From contig JABMCL010002352.1 of assembly GCA_018857735.1 (NCBI GenBank), forward strand, positions 172,501 to 236,500: 64,000 bases of DNA, in the 5' to 3' direction. Position 1 is the first letter of the stretch. The number at the start of each line of letters is the position of its first letter. The notes below the pieces were generated by a model, which had not been told where the DNA came from, searched no databases, and was given only the letters and a program-made list of their open reading frames with translations. The DNA is from Alviniconcha marisindica. Taxonomy: Eukaryota > Mollusca > Gastropoda > Provannidae. This document shows positions 1 to 12,900 of this stretch, in pieces. The position numbers were made by a program, and so were the translations under genes.

Positions 1-315
1 GTTGTTGTTGTGTGTGTGTGTGTGTTTTCTTTGGTTGGTTGTTTTTTAAGCAGATCAGCTGTGTATGTTACATTGTAACAGGGGGAATCTTTTGCCTTGA
101 ATTTTGACCAAGAGTCAGTGGGTGCATGAGGATAAAGCAATTGTAAAATAGATTGGAAGGAAAATGTACACTTTCGAAGTAAGAGGAGCAACACTGTGAC
201 CAACAGGGTTGACTGGTTTTTTTATGAGTTGTTAAATTGCAAATCACCTTAAAACTGAGACCTGTTCTCATTAGACACTTGTTTAAAAATAACACATCCT
301 TCTTGTTTTTTTCAG

Positions 316-1386
316 CCTCTTGCAACAGACCACATAAGACGGAACTCTCTGGACTACATTGGTTGCCATGACTATGAGGACATTGATGGCGCTTCCACAG
401 CAACCAAAGCCATGCTGCAAGCTTTGAGCAAGTCATCATACTGGCACCGAAACAACTCACTGTCGCGCTCACCCTATGCCTCGCATCGAGACTCCCTCAA
501 CTCCTTCAAAGGCAATGCAGAGGTCATGTTTAGGATCCCACCTTCACCGACGACCCAAGGCGCCAACTCATTCCAGACATCAGCTGAGACACTCACCGTT
601 CAGTCTTCACCACGTGGCTCTCACCGTTCCTTTCAGATGAGCAACGGCGAAGGGTTCTACAGCAAGCCGCCCATGTCCCCAGGAATCAACAACATCAACT
701 CTTTCAAAGGATCACCTGTGTCACCGTATAAAAGCCTAAGCTTTGGGCGAGAAAACGGACCCATTTTGAGAATGTCACCAGACTCACCAACACGCAGTCC
801 TCAACTTCCACGAGACACAGAGAGCCCATACCGATTGTCGACTAACAAAGCATTTGATCCAGAAAGCCCATACCGTCTCCGAGAATCCCCCTACGGCAAG
901 GTCATGGTCACCCCATCACCATTTTACCAAGAGTTGCAGAAGTCGTTCAAGTCAGGGCCTCAATCACAGGACTCTGCTGGGTTCCCAGGTGTGCCAGGCT
1001 CCCCAGACTTCTCTGCCAGCCGAACACTGTCCAGTGTCCCGGATTCGCCCAGTCGCTCATCCAGGCTTCCACGGGCCACCACAGACACCCAGCACTCCTT
1101 CAAATCCATGCCGGATTCCCCAGTCAACCGAAATCCTCCACTCATGTCAACCGATGACGGCTCTGCTTTTACGGCTCTGAGCGACTCCCTGTACAAACGG
1201 CCATCCTCCCCAGTCTCTCCCATGCCGGCCAGTCGCATGTCCAATGACTCTTTACACAGATCACCGTCAACTCCGAGGGCATCGCCCTTGGCGTCGAGGC
1301 GGCGGATGGAGTCCTCTTTCAAAACTCCTCCTCTCACACGTAGCAAGCGGTCGTTTACGGAAAACAGCTGCTACGAATATGATTAG
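316..1386 (+). CDS. Terminal coding exon of a Ser/Pro-rich protein, not recognised
   Basis: An open frame enters at a strong acceptor (pyrimidine-rich tract ending in CAG at 313-315) and runs 356 codons to TAG, so this is the 3' coding exon of a gene that begins before the window. The start of the frame at 316 is phase 0 by inspection, but the previous exon is not visible. The product is hydrophilic and low in Cys. It is dominated by SP/TP dipeptides (potential proline-directed kinase sites) and has a recurring SFK(G/S/T) motif followed by proline, seen about five times, plus two ESPYRL copies. No enzyme motif, membrane segment or zinc-binding pattern is visible. It looks like a disordered regulatory tail, with sites such as RRNSLD and HRNNSLSRSP suggesting basophilic kinase targets. 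I do not recognise the family. Codon use and absence of stops make it a confident exon. Confidence 0.85.
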   Translation, partial: PLATDHIRRNSLDYIGCHDYEDIDGASTATKAMLQALSKSSYWHRNNSLSRSPYASHRDSLNSFKGNAEVMFRIPPSPTTQGANSFQTSAETLTVQSSPRGSHRSFQMSNGEGFYSKPPMSPGINNINSFKGSPVSPYKSLSFGRENGPILRMSPDSPTRSPQLPRDTESPYRLSTNKAFDPESPYRLRESPYGKVMVTPSPFYQELQKSFKSGPQSQDSAGFPGVPGSPDFSASRTLSSVPDSPSRSSRLPRATTDTQHSFKSMPDSPVNRNPPLMSTDDGSAFTALSDSLYKRPSSPVSPMPASRMSNDSLHRSPSTPRASPLASRRRMESSFKTPPLTRSKRSFTENSCYEYD

Positions 1387-3070
1387 ATTTTTGTAGCTAG
1401 AGACAAGTAGTGTTGGAAGCTGAGATCTTAGAAATTGCCCACACTTTCCGTTTGACTTGCTTTATGCCAAGCTGTCTGTGCAACAAACAAAAGTTGACAG
1501 ATGTGGTTGAAAAGGGAGACTAGCCGAAAAGGTAAGTCACATGATGCTTTGCATCCCCCTCTTGTGACAACCAGTAGACAGACACATGGACATATGGAAT
1601 GCCTCTTCAGTGGTGGAACCGATGATGGCAGAGTTTGACAGTAGTGTGCAGGAAAGCAAGGCTTGGAGAGTGCAGAAGGCTTTGAACCTGAACTCTGTCC
1701 CAACAGAGCACCCTAATTACCACCAGGCCAAATCAATCGCTTAGGCATTTTCAGTTTTGCCTTTTTGTAAAGATGCTTGTGCTTTCAGTGAGGTGTGTTA
1801 CATTCAAAAACAGAAGCATTCAGGACAGGAATAGTATTCCCGAAACATCCATGCATGTGAACTTCGCAACAGTGTGTGGAAATTGCTTGATGTTTCAAAA
1901 TGTTATAAGCTTAATAAGCTGCATGGAAACTGTGTTTAGTGGAACTTTTAATGAATCACTGATGGTAGAAGAGGCAGTGATCATTTCAAGTGACTTACCG
2001 GACCAATGTTTGCATCCATGGAGTCTCCAATATCCCCCGAAAATGCCGCAAAGTGTTGGCTAATATCCAGAATGTATACAGATCCAAGAGAGATTAGAAG
2101 CAGTGTTTTGAGAAGAATAGTTTTACACTAGAAATGATTATTTCACAGTACACAACAGAACCACCTTCCCCCCCCCCCCCCCCCCCCCCAACTCAATGAC
2201 TCCTCCTTTTTGATTTTTTTCTTTCTTTCTCTGCTATTATCCATGATGGAACATGTTTCTTTCCTGATTATGATCTTTGATTGTTGGTTGGTTTTTTTTG
2301 GCTGCGTGCAATACAAAGAAGAGAAATGAGTATCATGATAATGAATTTACAGCTGTAAGTAATAGTAATGTAATTATATAATGTGTGTTCAAAGTATTTG
2401 CCAGATTGTATTTTACTTGTGTTACCTCATGTGGTGTATAAATATGGGTTCTATGATTGTGTTGGTATTTCAGTCAACTGGTGTGTTTGGTCTGGATAAT
2501 TTGATGTGTTTCTGGTCTTGTGGAAATGCTAGTCAATTTCTTGGTGCTTTTGATATTAAAAATTTCATGGATGTTTTCTGTTTGATATTTGATGGATTAC
2601 CAATATACTACAATGCTTAAAATGGGTAATAGAGAGTCGTGTTTGAGAATGTTGCCATAGTAACATGACAGGCTGAGACTCAGTAAAATAAGCTTTTGGA
2701 AAGGAAAATTATGTGTGCAAACAGTACACATGTGTTTTGGCCTGGCGGGTAGTGCCACAGTGTTTAAAGTGGCTGACATAAGAAAGGTCAGGAGTGGAAG
2801 TCCCAGGTGCATCTGTAGCATTTGTACATTGCAGCAGATCAGTGTGTGTCAAGAGGTTTTCTAGCACTGACACAGTTTTGTAATTTTTTCCCCCGAGAAA
2901 TAAGTGTGCAATAATAATTCTAGGGCATGAACTACCAAATGATCAAAAGTTCAATTATTGTTATAATGCAGGTGCTTCGGTGGAACTGGTCTTTTCAGTA
3001 CATATTTTGTCCAAGAAGGCTGGTTTGTGTTCCAACAGGTAAAAGAGATTAAAACAAAAACTTAAAGGAT
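1387..3070 (+). other. Probable 3'UTR of the Ser/Pro-rich gene and following AT-rich DNA
   Basis: This stretch follows the stop codon and has no convincing coding frame. It contains a poly-C run near 2168-2189. No AATAAA occurs here; an ATTAAA variant at 3048-3053 is the first plausible poly(A) signal. The 3' end is inferred. Confidence 0.4.
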
Positions 3071-3703
3071 TTTGTTGTAAAATGTCCAGTTTATTTTATT
3101 TTCAGTGTAGAACCCGACTTTCATCATTAGCAAATAGCAGGATTGGCTGTTGAAATTCTGGCAGTTATTCCAGCTGGCCAGACTTTTGCCTGCAGCATGT
3201 TTGATCTTGTTCCTCAGGTGATGTGATGTGATTTCTGGCCCCCCAAGACCACGCACAGGCTTGCATGCAACTGGAATGCTTGTGTTGTTTTGTAGATCCA
3301 ATCACTGATGGTTGTCAGTTTGTAAGTTTAAGCTGAAATAATGGGGTATTTTAAAACAAAATCCTTGATTTTAGGGGTGTTTAAAAAAGTTTTCGTCTCT
3401 TCTACTTGTTGGAAAAATGTTTTGAGAAGGCTCTTTCATTTAGCATGTTACATTGCAGGTTGGTTGATCTGTGTGTTGGGTTTGAGTCATCGCTTGTTTT
3501 GTCTGTGTAAAGAAGTGTGTTAATGACATGACTGTGTTGTTAAGTGGCCATGGTTAGCAATAACAAGGGGGTACTTGTGTTCTTCTCCACTGTTAGTCCT
3601 CTGTTTGTTTGTGTTCATCAGCTATAACCTGGAGGTTGTCCACTGTTCCCTTCACTTGTATATATAGGTATTATCATAGATTCATCTTGATTTCATCCTG
3701 TGC

Positions 3704-3964
3704 AAGATCCAAACACATAAAAGGTTCAAAAGAACACTATTTATTAGGACAAAACACAACATGTGAATATCACAAGGTAAGCAAGCTACAAAACAACACT
3801 AAAACAACAGTTAAACAGTGAAAAATGATGAAAAATGAGATAGAAAGCTAAACCGCTTATCTGTTTTGGGTTGAGCTATGTCGTTTTCAAGTCCAGTCAA
3901 ATTCGCATGTTGTGTTTTGTCCCAATAAATAGTGTTCTTTTAAACTTTTATGTGTTTGGATCTT
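3704..3964. mobile_element. MITE with ~65-bp terminal inverted repeats
   Basis: The arms at about 3704-3768 and 3899-3964 are reverse complements of each other with only a few mismatches; the outer ends AAGATCCAAACACATA and its complement match exactly. The 261-bp element has no open frame, as expected of a non-autonomous DNA transposon. No clear target-site duplication is seen. The right arm carries an AATAAA hexamer on the + strand at about 3924. Confidence 0.75.
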
Positions 3965-6220
3965 ATTTTAGAATGTTAGCAGCCATTCATTTTTGACCCT
4001 GTACAGTTGACAGGATATTAGAATCCAGATATTGGTACACATCATCCATACGTGTTACCCACCATTTTGTCTGTGTTGTTCAGACTTCAGGGATTTCAGT
4101 CCTGGGGTTTGTCATGTCATGACAAGTGTTATGGCTGAAAATAATCCTGTCTTGGAAATCTCAGCACAACGTAACGTTTTGGCTGGGCCCAAGTTTTCTG
4201 GAGAGAGGAAATCAGTAGACTAAGATGCCAGTAATAACAATGTCAGTAGAGCATCCTACTGGAGCACAACTTAATATTTTTCCTTAATACATGTAATTGC
4301 ATTTAGTCGCTGTTAACTGCAGAAAATGTTTCATTGTCAATATTCAGAAATTCATCTCAGGAGTCGTGTGTGTAGTGAATATGTTTGCTTGTGAACTGTT
4401 GATTTTGTTTGTTATGGGTTGGTTTTAGTTTTGTTGTTGGTGGTTGTTTGTTTTGGTATGGGGTGGAGGGGATGCCTGTGGAAATCATTCTCACACCATT
4501 ATCATCATTCTTCATCATTCTCTTGTTTGTCCTAATTATTAAAGGTATATAATTTCATTTCAAATACAATTAAAACAAATCAAAACATTTTCCATCTGAG
4601 TGTAAAATCACCCTTATTGTGGAAAAAAGCATTCAACAATATATCATATGTTGCAGTAATGAGTATTGCACACCACTGAAACAAAACATGTTTTCAGTCT
4701 CCATTGATCGTCCTTTTCATAATATCATAGTCATGTTTAAATCACCCATTTGTAATCCTTCCAAGACTTTCCAGTTTGTGGGAACTAACTTTCCAGTTCT
4801 GAAACATAGTCAGGCATTGCTAAAAAAATAAAACTATTTAATCAACTTGGGAAGAAAAAAGAAAGAAAAGAATTAGAGAGAGAAGGGGTGTGTGTGTGGG
4901 GGGGGGGGGGGGGGGGGGGGAGGGGGCAGAAAGAAAGAAAGAAAAAAAATGGAAGAATCAAAGCAGATGGGAACTTCAGACACATCAATTGTGTTGTCCC
5001 ATGTGTGGATTCCAGTTGCAGTATTCTTTAAATGGTGATCATGATTTTAAAACTTTATTTCACATCCACAAATGGTTACCTCAGTGACAAACTGGAGTCC
5101 AACATTACATGTGTTTAAAAAAACAAAATACGTGCCAGCATAAATTTCAGTCAACATCGCTCAGGTAAGTTTATGGATGCAGCCTGTGTACTTGTGCTCA
5201 GCTAATAGTTATGCTACAGCATGTCAAAGCAAATCAGTTCGATATGAAGCTATGCCATATATTGGTACCTGGTTGTTTTTCTCTCTGATCCAAACACAAT
5301 AGAGTACAGGAGGTAGGAAGCTAATGTCTGCAATAAAACGTGAATGAAGACGAGGAAAATGATGATGATGCCATCATCATCATTCTCCTCAAGTTTTTCT
5401 CTCTGTTCAGCTGATATCCCAAAGCAGTTTACGTAATTAGTGAAAATCAATGTGTGTTCATAGAGGGGATTAAATGGAATAATTGGAAGGATTATGACAT
5501 CAACCAGCATTGAAATTCCATCACTATGCAAAACTTGTCACCTGCCTGATATATATATATATATAGCTATACTGCTGATATTTAAATCTTTTTATCAGTG
5601 GTGAATAAATATGCACGATTTCTCTCAGTCATCAGGACCAATGCAGCCTTCATAACAAGCTGTTGTCACATCATTTTGATTTTCACATCACTGAAAGTTT
5701 CTCTTTTTACGCAGCAACATTTATCGTTGGAAGTTTTATACTGTTAACTGTCAATGGGAGAGAGAAAGTTCCGCCCACTGATGTAATCTCTGACAAAGGT
5801 GTGGCAGGGCCTCATGTGGCTTTTGAAAGACTTCCCTGATGACATTTTGGAGAGATTTATTTGCCCTTCCAGCTGTCGCTTCAGCAGAGACAGACAGACA
5901 GCAGTTTGCTGTGTTGTTTGTTAGACAGTTAACTTACAATGTGTCTTGGCATTCAGCATATAACGTACAATGATCAACATACAATGATCCAGTCAAGTTG
6001 TCAGGGGAGATGCCATGTGTATTTTGTGCTCTAGTGTGCATAGAAAACACTGAAAACTGTATTGTGTTGTGAGGCAAATTTGTCTTTAGACAGAATAGTA
6101 GAAGCAATGGTTACAACATCAATAATCAACAATAATCTAACATTTCTCAGCTCCTTTCAGTAGCCTTTCTTGATGCTGTTCACACTCCCTCCATTCCCTG
6201 TCCCCTCTCATACTGTATCT
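3965..6220. other. Intergenic, no gene seen
   Basis: The stretch is AT-rich with a poly-G run at about 4899-4920 and a short TA run near 5549-5566. Small open frames here lack coding character. Confidence 0.5.
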
Positions 6221-6221
6221 T

Positions 6222-6224
<3 letters not shown>

Positions 6225-6253
<29 letters not shown>

Positions 6254-6271
6254 CATCGCCCTACAAATCAT

Positions 6272-6311
<40 letters not shown>

Positions 6312-6346
6312 ATCACCCTACAAATCATAATTTACACTCACACACA

Positions 6347-6423
<77 letters not shown>
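6225..6423. repeat. Compound (CA)n microsatellite
   Basis: Three CA blocks are separated by two copies of a short unit (CATC.CCCTACAAATCATAATTTACA), so the array was partly built by duplication of a larger block. Confidence 0.9.
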
Positions 6424-6425
<2 letters not shown>

Positions 6426-7084
6426 CAGCAGCATCGATCAGAGACTTGTGATCCTGGCAACATTGGCATCACACCTTGTTATCAGTGTTCAGATAATGAA
6501 TGGCTGAAGGAATGAAGCTTGACTGAAAACGTTTTGCTTTGACAAGGGGGACTTTGAATCTTCTCTCAGACAGCATGCCCAATGCAGGCATCTGTTAATG
6601 GCTATGGTAATCACTAGGTAGCTGAGTAAGTGGTAATAATGACCACTTATCATAACATTTTTCAGACAGCAGTACATCATGAAAAAAGATTGTTTGGGGC
6701 TGTTAATCCCAGCCTACGCAAAACTGATATAGCTGCTACAATAAAGAGCATAACTAGTTCAATGAAGAAGACTGTGACAGATGCGTGTTGCCTTTGATAA
6801 AAAACGAGGGTAATTTTCATCATTGATTCAATAAACCAGTTGCTCTATTAGAACAAAGCACAAAGAGGTGTGGAAAGAGGAAGAGCTAGACGATCTTCCT
6901 TGAAAGGACGAGAGAGGGCCATCATCAATCAGACGAACATTGGAACCGCTTCAAAGGCAAAGTAAGGGAAACTTCAGAGTGATGTAGGCTTTTCTGAGCG
7001 CATAGATACCATCCTGAACAGAACTGAACTGAACTTTTGAGCAAAGTGCAGCTATCTGTTACTGTTCATGTTGCATCATATAGG

Positions 7085-7195
7085 AAAGGTGACACACTGT
7101 GATCACCTCACAATGTTCTATTAAGCCACACAATTTGTTCTGACACGCTATGGTGGCTTCACAATGTTCTATTAAGCCACACAGTTTGTTCTTTG
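7085..7195. repeat. Two-copy tandem duplication, ~54-bp period
   Basis: CACAATGTTCTATTAAGCC followed by a TTTGTTCT tail occurs twice, spaced by about 54 bp. Nothing else is recognised between 6424 and 7600 apart from this. Confidence 0.6.
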
Positions 7196-7632
7196 ATGAC
7201 AAAAAATAAATGATTCTGAGCTGTCAGAGGTTGGAAGCGTGATGTGTCTTCTCAGTGTATGCTGATTGGCTAATCACAGTTTTTCACTCCAAATTCAGCA
7301 ACACATCAGTAGGCTGAGATATCTAAATGAAGGGAGATATTTTTTGTCTACATGTGTTGGAGATGTTTCTGTCTATGTCTAAATGTGTAAATATGAAATA
7401 CATGTTCTGTTTGCCTCAACATGTGTTTACATTTAAAGAATGTCTTTTTGAAAGTGTTTTTTGTTTTGTTTTTGCTTACATTAACACAGGAAAGCAATGT
7501 AGGCCTTATTTTCGCACACTGAAAATGAAAGGTGTTAATCATATAATGTATTACTAATATTTAGTATTATCTTCAGTATGCTTTGTATATATTTTGTCAA
7601 AACTTGTCTTTTAAACATATTGAAATGCATTA

Positions 7633-7740
7633 TGTGTGTGCACATACATGTGTGTGTGCACATACATGTGTGTGTGCGCGTGTGTGTGTGTGTGTGCTCG
7701 TGCTTGTGTGCATGTGAGAGACAGACAGACAGACAGACAT
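7633..7740. repeat. (GT)n/(CAGA)n microsatellite
   Basis: The block has alternating GTGTGTGCACATACAT units, a GT tract and a short (ACAG)n run. Confidence 0.8.
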
Positions 7741-9841
7741 TGAACAAAAACAATTTGAAAATGAAAGTGCATACTTTTTTCAAATTATTGTCAAATGAGT
7801 TATGTTGTATTGGCTTTTTCCAGTGTTTAGAAGGCCAGTGTTTGAATTGTGTCTCTTTTTTTCTCTCTCTTTCTTTTCATTTGGCATATGTTTCAATTAA
7901 TTGATGCTTCTGCTAATGCCAACAATGCGATACATTTCCCCCACCTGTATGTATTAGTGCTATTTCCTTTTTCTTTTAGAACACTCATAGAGACAATACG
8001 CCATACTTGTAAATGATCTTGTTGTTTTTTGGTTTGTTTTTTCTTAACATGAAATAGTCTGTAATCAATCTAAAATCAGTGAATTAGGATGTAACTGCCA
8101 CTAGTTGCTGCCAAAGTCTTTGTTTCAGAGCTGCCCATGCAATTCATCTTAAAATATAACACAAACATGATTCTTTGTTGTTCTTCTTCTTCTGCCTTTC
8201 TTCTTATTTTTTTCTCTCTCTTTTTAAATTATTTTTTTTTAATTTATTTTTTAAGGTAACCAGTGTTGTCCATGTCATGCAAAATGAGCACTGTTAAAGG
8301 GGACGCTGTGCAAAGAAGCATCACAGATCACAGGCCCTATCCAGGGTGAGAGGCAGATCACAGGCTCTATCAAGGGCAGATCACAGGCCCTATAATAATA
8401 ATAATGTACATTTATCATGTGCTCATCAACGCTCACATGATACATATTAACCTAAATATGATATTCTATACACATGTAGAGCACAGTCCTGCCAAAACAA
8501 TTTACATAAAGTAATATACGGAAAAACAAACACACACTATCAGCAGGAAGGTTGAGGGACTGAGTGTGTGTTGGGGTTGGGGGGGGGGGGGTGAGGGGGG
8601 GGGGGGGTGAGAGAGAAGTGGGAGGGGGGGTAGCAGGGAGTAAAGCATGAAACAAGGGAGATCAGCCTGAAAGTTGCTGTCGCATAATTATTACATGTGA
8701 TCATCCATTCCAAGCAGGAACTGAACCCTTGGTGCTCTAGGTTAGTTCTAGGCTCACAGTCACAGGTAACTGAGCTGTACAGACTGTTTCTCTTGTGTGT
8801 AAATAATGTACGCCATGATCACCCAGTTCACCGAATGAGAACAATGAATGGTTGCTTCCTAATAAGCACAAAGAACACTAATGCTTCTTTGTAACAGAAT
8901 GGCAAATTGTGCTTCCATGTTTACAACTAACAACAAAAAACACGTCATTTTCACTCTCGGATTTTAAGGTTACACAACCTTTCGTGAAATCACCCTTAAA
9001 TTGGTGCGTAGCATTCGTCCTGTGGCGAATTGTTTGATTGTATTCTCCATTTTATGAAATGTGTTGATAGGTAATTAAACTAACACTTTCTGCATGTGCT
9101 TCATCAGGTGAAAGCCAAGTCTTTGATGGTGCAGCCCTGTTAAAGTGTAGTGGACATCACTGTTTCCCTGGCTGATTGGTCAGTGTACGTACGTGAACTT
9201 TGGTGTTGTCGTCATCTTGTGTCTGATAATTCATACATTTGCCAAAATTGCCACAGTACAAATTTGTCTTCAGTACGAGAGCCAACTTCACAGGTGCAGA
9301 TTCTGTTGCATTTGCATTTGAAAGAGATATGCCCATTACTGACAGATTGATTTTATTTTATTTTATTTTATTTATTCTTTTACGTAGAAAACAAGACAGG
9401 ACTGACCACTGACATCAACACTGATGCTGAATGCAAGTCCATGGAGCTGGCTCTGTTGGGGGGGGGGGGGGGGGGGGGGAGGGGTGCATTTCATAATTTT
9501 CTTGGCCTGTATGGCAATAGTTCAGGTATGCACTTTGAGCTTCATTGATGTATATCAGAGGGAATCAGCACATTAGAAATGTATCTATTATAATTATTAT
9601 ATTATTGGAACGTTTGACAGTGTGATGTTCTGTTGAAGGACTAGTGAAATGGAGGAATAACGTGTGTGTGTGTCAATGGACTGTGTTCCCCTGAACTCTC
9701 TGAGACACAAGATCATGTCTATAAAACACACACACACACACATACAAATACCACACATACACACCCTCTGTTGATAGTTACGGTAATAGCAGAGGATGGA
9801 GGGGCTGATATCAGCCAAGCAAGGGAGGTTGGTTGGTTGGT
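7741..9841. other. Intergenic, low-complexity tracts
   Basis: No gene is seen. ATA triplets at about 8393-8404, followed by a diverged segment, resemble the 3' tail of a minus-strand LINE. Poly-G tracts lie at 8577-8635 and 9459-9483. Confidence 0.4.
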
Positions 9842-9854
9842 TGATTTTCTTTAG

Positions 9855-10181
9855 TAAGCAAGTAAACATGGTGCTTAACATCCACAGAAACTGTAAGGCT
9901 TATTAGGGACGGGGAGAAGGGGGGAAGGGGGTATGGAGGTGGGGGAAGAGGGAGAGATATACCTATCGCTACACTGTCACCACCAGAATGATTCCTGCAT
10001 TAAGATGGGCAGCGATGAGAGCCATTTTGATGTTTCAGTAGGAAGTGATGGACAAAGTCACAAGACAGTGTCCACAAACCACAGCCTTTTTGAAGAGAAA
10101 GGAGAGCCGAAGCGGTATCGAACCGAGGTCCTTCCGCTTACCAGCCTAACGCCTTAACGCTAGGCCAAACCAGCTCACAGA
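9855..10181 (-). mobile_element. tRNA-derived SINE, full-length copy 1
   Basis: Read on the minus strand, the element begins with a tRNA-like head containing an A box (TGGCCTAGCGTTAAGG) and a B box (GGTTCGATACC). It continues through a ~200-bp body and ends in an (ACTT)n-type tail. It is flanked by an exact 13-bp target-site duplication TGATTTTCTTTAG at 9842-9854 and 10182-10194. It shares length (327 bp) and sequence with the copy at 12533-12859. Confidence 0.9.
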
Positions 10182-11480
10182 TGATTTTCTTTAGCCCTGT
10201 TCTCTGCTCTTGTGCCGTCTCACTGCACTCTAGTCGCACATGGCTCTGAACGAGTGATTGTAGCATGTTTTGAATGTCCAACAAACTTAAGGATGGAGAC
10301 TAACTGCAACAGTAATCAGGATATAAATTATAATAAAGAGACCCATGGCTTGCAATGAAGCTACTTCTCAATCCACCTCAAAATATGTTGATTATACTGG
10401 AAACCCACCAATGTAATAATGATCCACAGCAAAAAAAAAAAAAAAGGGCAGGGGGGGGGGGGGGGGGGAGTTGCCTAATGTTCAGAATTCCCTTGCAGTG
10501 TCATCAGTAAACATGAGGTTGCTGCTGGGTTTGTGTGAGCTGGTTGAGTACAAGGAGGAGGAGGAAGGAGGGGAGGGGAGGGGCGAGGGGTGGGGGTGCC
10601 TAAATGTTATGAAATGACCCTGGGGTGTCATCAGCAACTAAGCCCAACTACTGGGTTTATTTGAACAGCTGCTTTGTCAAAGTAAGTTCAGTCCACTGCA
10701 GTACAGGATTTATTCTTTTTAAAATATTTTTTTCTTCTGTTTTCCCCCCTCAAGTTTTTGCAGTGGGCAGTGTGCTGGTGGGGATGTGAATTAAGCACCT
10801 GTTGTCATTGTACCTAATGAAGTTGTCAACAGTGTTGGTGGCATTGTCAGTGGTTTGTTTACAATGTTGGTGATGTTGTAATCAGTTTGCTTACATATGA
10901 TATTTGCACAAATCTGCCAGGCTTTCAGAGTGAGCAAGTGTTTTGTGGATGAAGGGCTGGGAAACATAAAAGGCAGTGAAGGGTAAAAGAAATAACTTCT
11001 GCTCTGCTTTCAGAAACTGCTTAACTGGTTTCCATTGTTTTGGTCTGTGACTGACCATGGGCACATATTTTGTCTAGCAGTTCATGTCCAAGTAATGTCA
11101 TGAACATGTGTGTGTTTTTTCAAAATAATTTTCATTTTTATTGGTACTGTCTTTGTGCTATTGCAAATAAATATAGGCAGTTAGTGTGTGTGTGTGTGTG
11201 TACGTGTGTGTGTGAACGTGCACATGCACGCGTGCAAGGATTCACTCCAGTGGAATCAAATTTATTGAAAGAATATTTGCAGCAACAAAACCCAAACATG
11301 TAAGTTACACATCACAAGCAGGTAAACAATGACATGCAGGAATTCCTGATGGAACAAAACTGATAATCCTGTCACAGCCAGCTTGTTAATATAATGGTTT
11401 CACAAAGCACAATAATTTAACTTTAAGGGACATTTTAAATACTGATGTTCTTTACTGTAAAGAACCTACTTAATCTCACT
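10182..11480. other. Intergenic, G-rich tracts
   Basis: No gene is seen. Poly-A/poly-G lies at 10430-10469, a purine tract (GGAGG/GGGGA) at 10553-10593, and two diverged copies of a ~75-bp segment at about 10471-10550 and 10598-10675. A GT tract is at 11184-11215. Confidence 0.45.
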
Positions 11481-11502
11481 TTATGCAGCTGTTGTTGTAA
11501 AA

Positions 11503-11544
11503 GCACACACACACACACATGCATGAACACATGCATGCACGTAC

Positions 11545-11604
<60 letters not shown>

Positions 11605-11632
11605 CATGAACACTCATGCATGCATGTACAAA

Positions 11633-11699
<67 letters not shown>

Positions 11700-11767
11700 A
11701 ACACACACACACACACACATGAACACACACACACACACATGCATGAACATATGCATGCATGTACAAA

Positions 11768-11850
<83 letters not shown>

Positions 11851-11903
11851 CACACACACACACACACACATAGATGCATACACACATGCATACATATCCA
11901 TAC

Positions 11904-11968
<65 letters not shown>
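11503..11968. repeat. Long compound (CA)n microsatellite
   Basis: About 460 bp of CA repeats are interrupted by ATGCATGAACA-type spacers. The Cys/Val and His/Thr frames that cross it are repeat translations, not genes. Confidence 0.95.
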
Positions 11969-11969
<1 letters not shown>

Positions 11970-12485
11970 TTCTTCACTGACAGTGCCAGTTTGTGATCTG
12001 GACAGAAATTACAGTTTGAATCTCACTGCAATTAAAACCTCTAGCCCAGTGCTTCCACTTCAACATGGTGTAGTTCAGGACCACTAGCGCAGTACAGATA
12101 AATATTCTCAAATGTGCACCAAATCAGTGGCATTCACAGTTACAACCCACACTTGAATCCAACATACTTGTGGAGCTGTGAAGTAATCTGAACTCAAGCA
12201 GCACATTCAGATTTTTACTTTCACAAAAAAACACTAAATTACCCAACAAAACAATAACAAAATGCAATTAATAAGTTAAAAATTTGGATATAAGCACCCA
12301 TCAGTTCCATTTCATTTTCAGACTGTCAATGGCACATACCCGATATCACAAGCAGAGGAAAATGGATGATAATGGTAAACCAACACACAGCCACATGCAC
12401 AAGAAGTCATGAAGAGAAAAACAGTTTTGATTTAGACATTCCCCAAAGTTTGTTTCCAGATGGTTTTCACCCAGAGCTAAAAGAC

Positions 12486-12900
12486 AGGCTAAAAGTCATG
12501 ATGGAATCTAACCCCAGGCTAAAAGTCATGACTTAAGTGAGTAAGTAAACATGGTGCTTAATGTCCACAGAAACCATAATGGTTATTAGGGATGGGGAGA
12601 TGGGGGGGAAGGGGGTATGGAGGTGGGGGAAGAGGGAGATTATATACCTATCGCTACACTGTCACCACCAGAATGACTCCTGCATTAAGATGGGCAGCGA
12701 TGAGAGTCATTTTAATGTTTCATATTTGTGAGGGACAAAGTCACAAGACAGTGTCAACCGACCACAACTTTTGAAGAGAAAGAGGAGCTGAAGCAGATTC
12801 GAACTGAGGTCTCTCTGCTTACCAGCCTAATGCCTTACCGCTAGGCCAAACCGGTTCACAAGTCATGACGGACTCTAACCCTAGGCTAAAAGTCATGACG
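12486..12900. repeat. 30-bp minisatellite split by a SINE
   Basis: AGGCTAAAAGTCATGA units start at 12486 and 12516; after the SINE the array resumes, with the next unit at 12883. The spacing is 30 bp once the SINE and its 10-bp duplication are removed. Confidence 0.75.
12533..12859 (-). mobile_element. tRNA-derived SINE, full-length copy 2
   Basis: This is the same family as the element at 9855-10181, also 327 bp and minus-strand. It has A-box and B-box-like sequence at its 5' end and a (TTAC)n-like tail. The target-site duplication is AAGTCATGAC at 12523-12532 and 12860-12869, and the insertion site is inside a 30-bp minisatellite unit. Confidence 0.9.

Noticed and set aside
5250..5531. 93-codon minus-strand frame with two hydrophobic stretches
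   Set aside because: It has no family resemblance, no splice context, and part of it comes from a GATGATG/CATCATC palindrome; most likely chance.
6840..7030. GRARRSSLKGRERAI-type frame resembling a LINE C-terminal motif
   Set aside because: Too short and too diverged to assign to any element.
9855..10181. tRNA gene suggested by A and B boxes on the minus strand
   Set aside because: The tRNA-like part lacks a clean cloverleaf and is the head of a 327-bp SINE with target duplications.
11435..12087. Long Cys/Val and His/Thr open frames (also at 6170, 20040, 34764, 35637, 40745, 53443, 63030)
   Set aside because: They are translations of CA/GT dinucleotide tracts with no flanking coding sequence.
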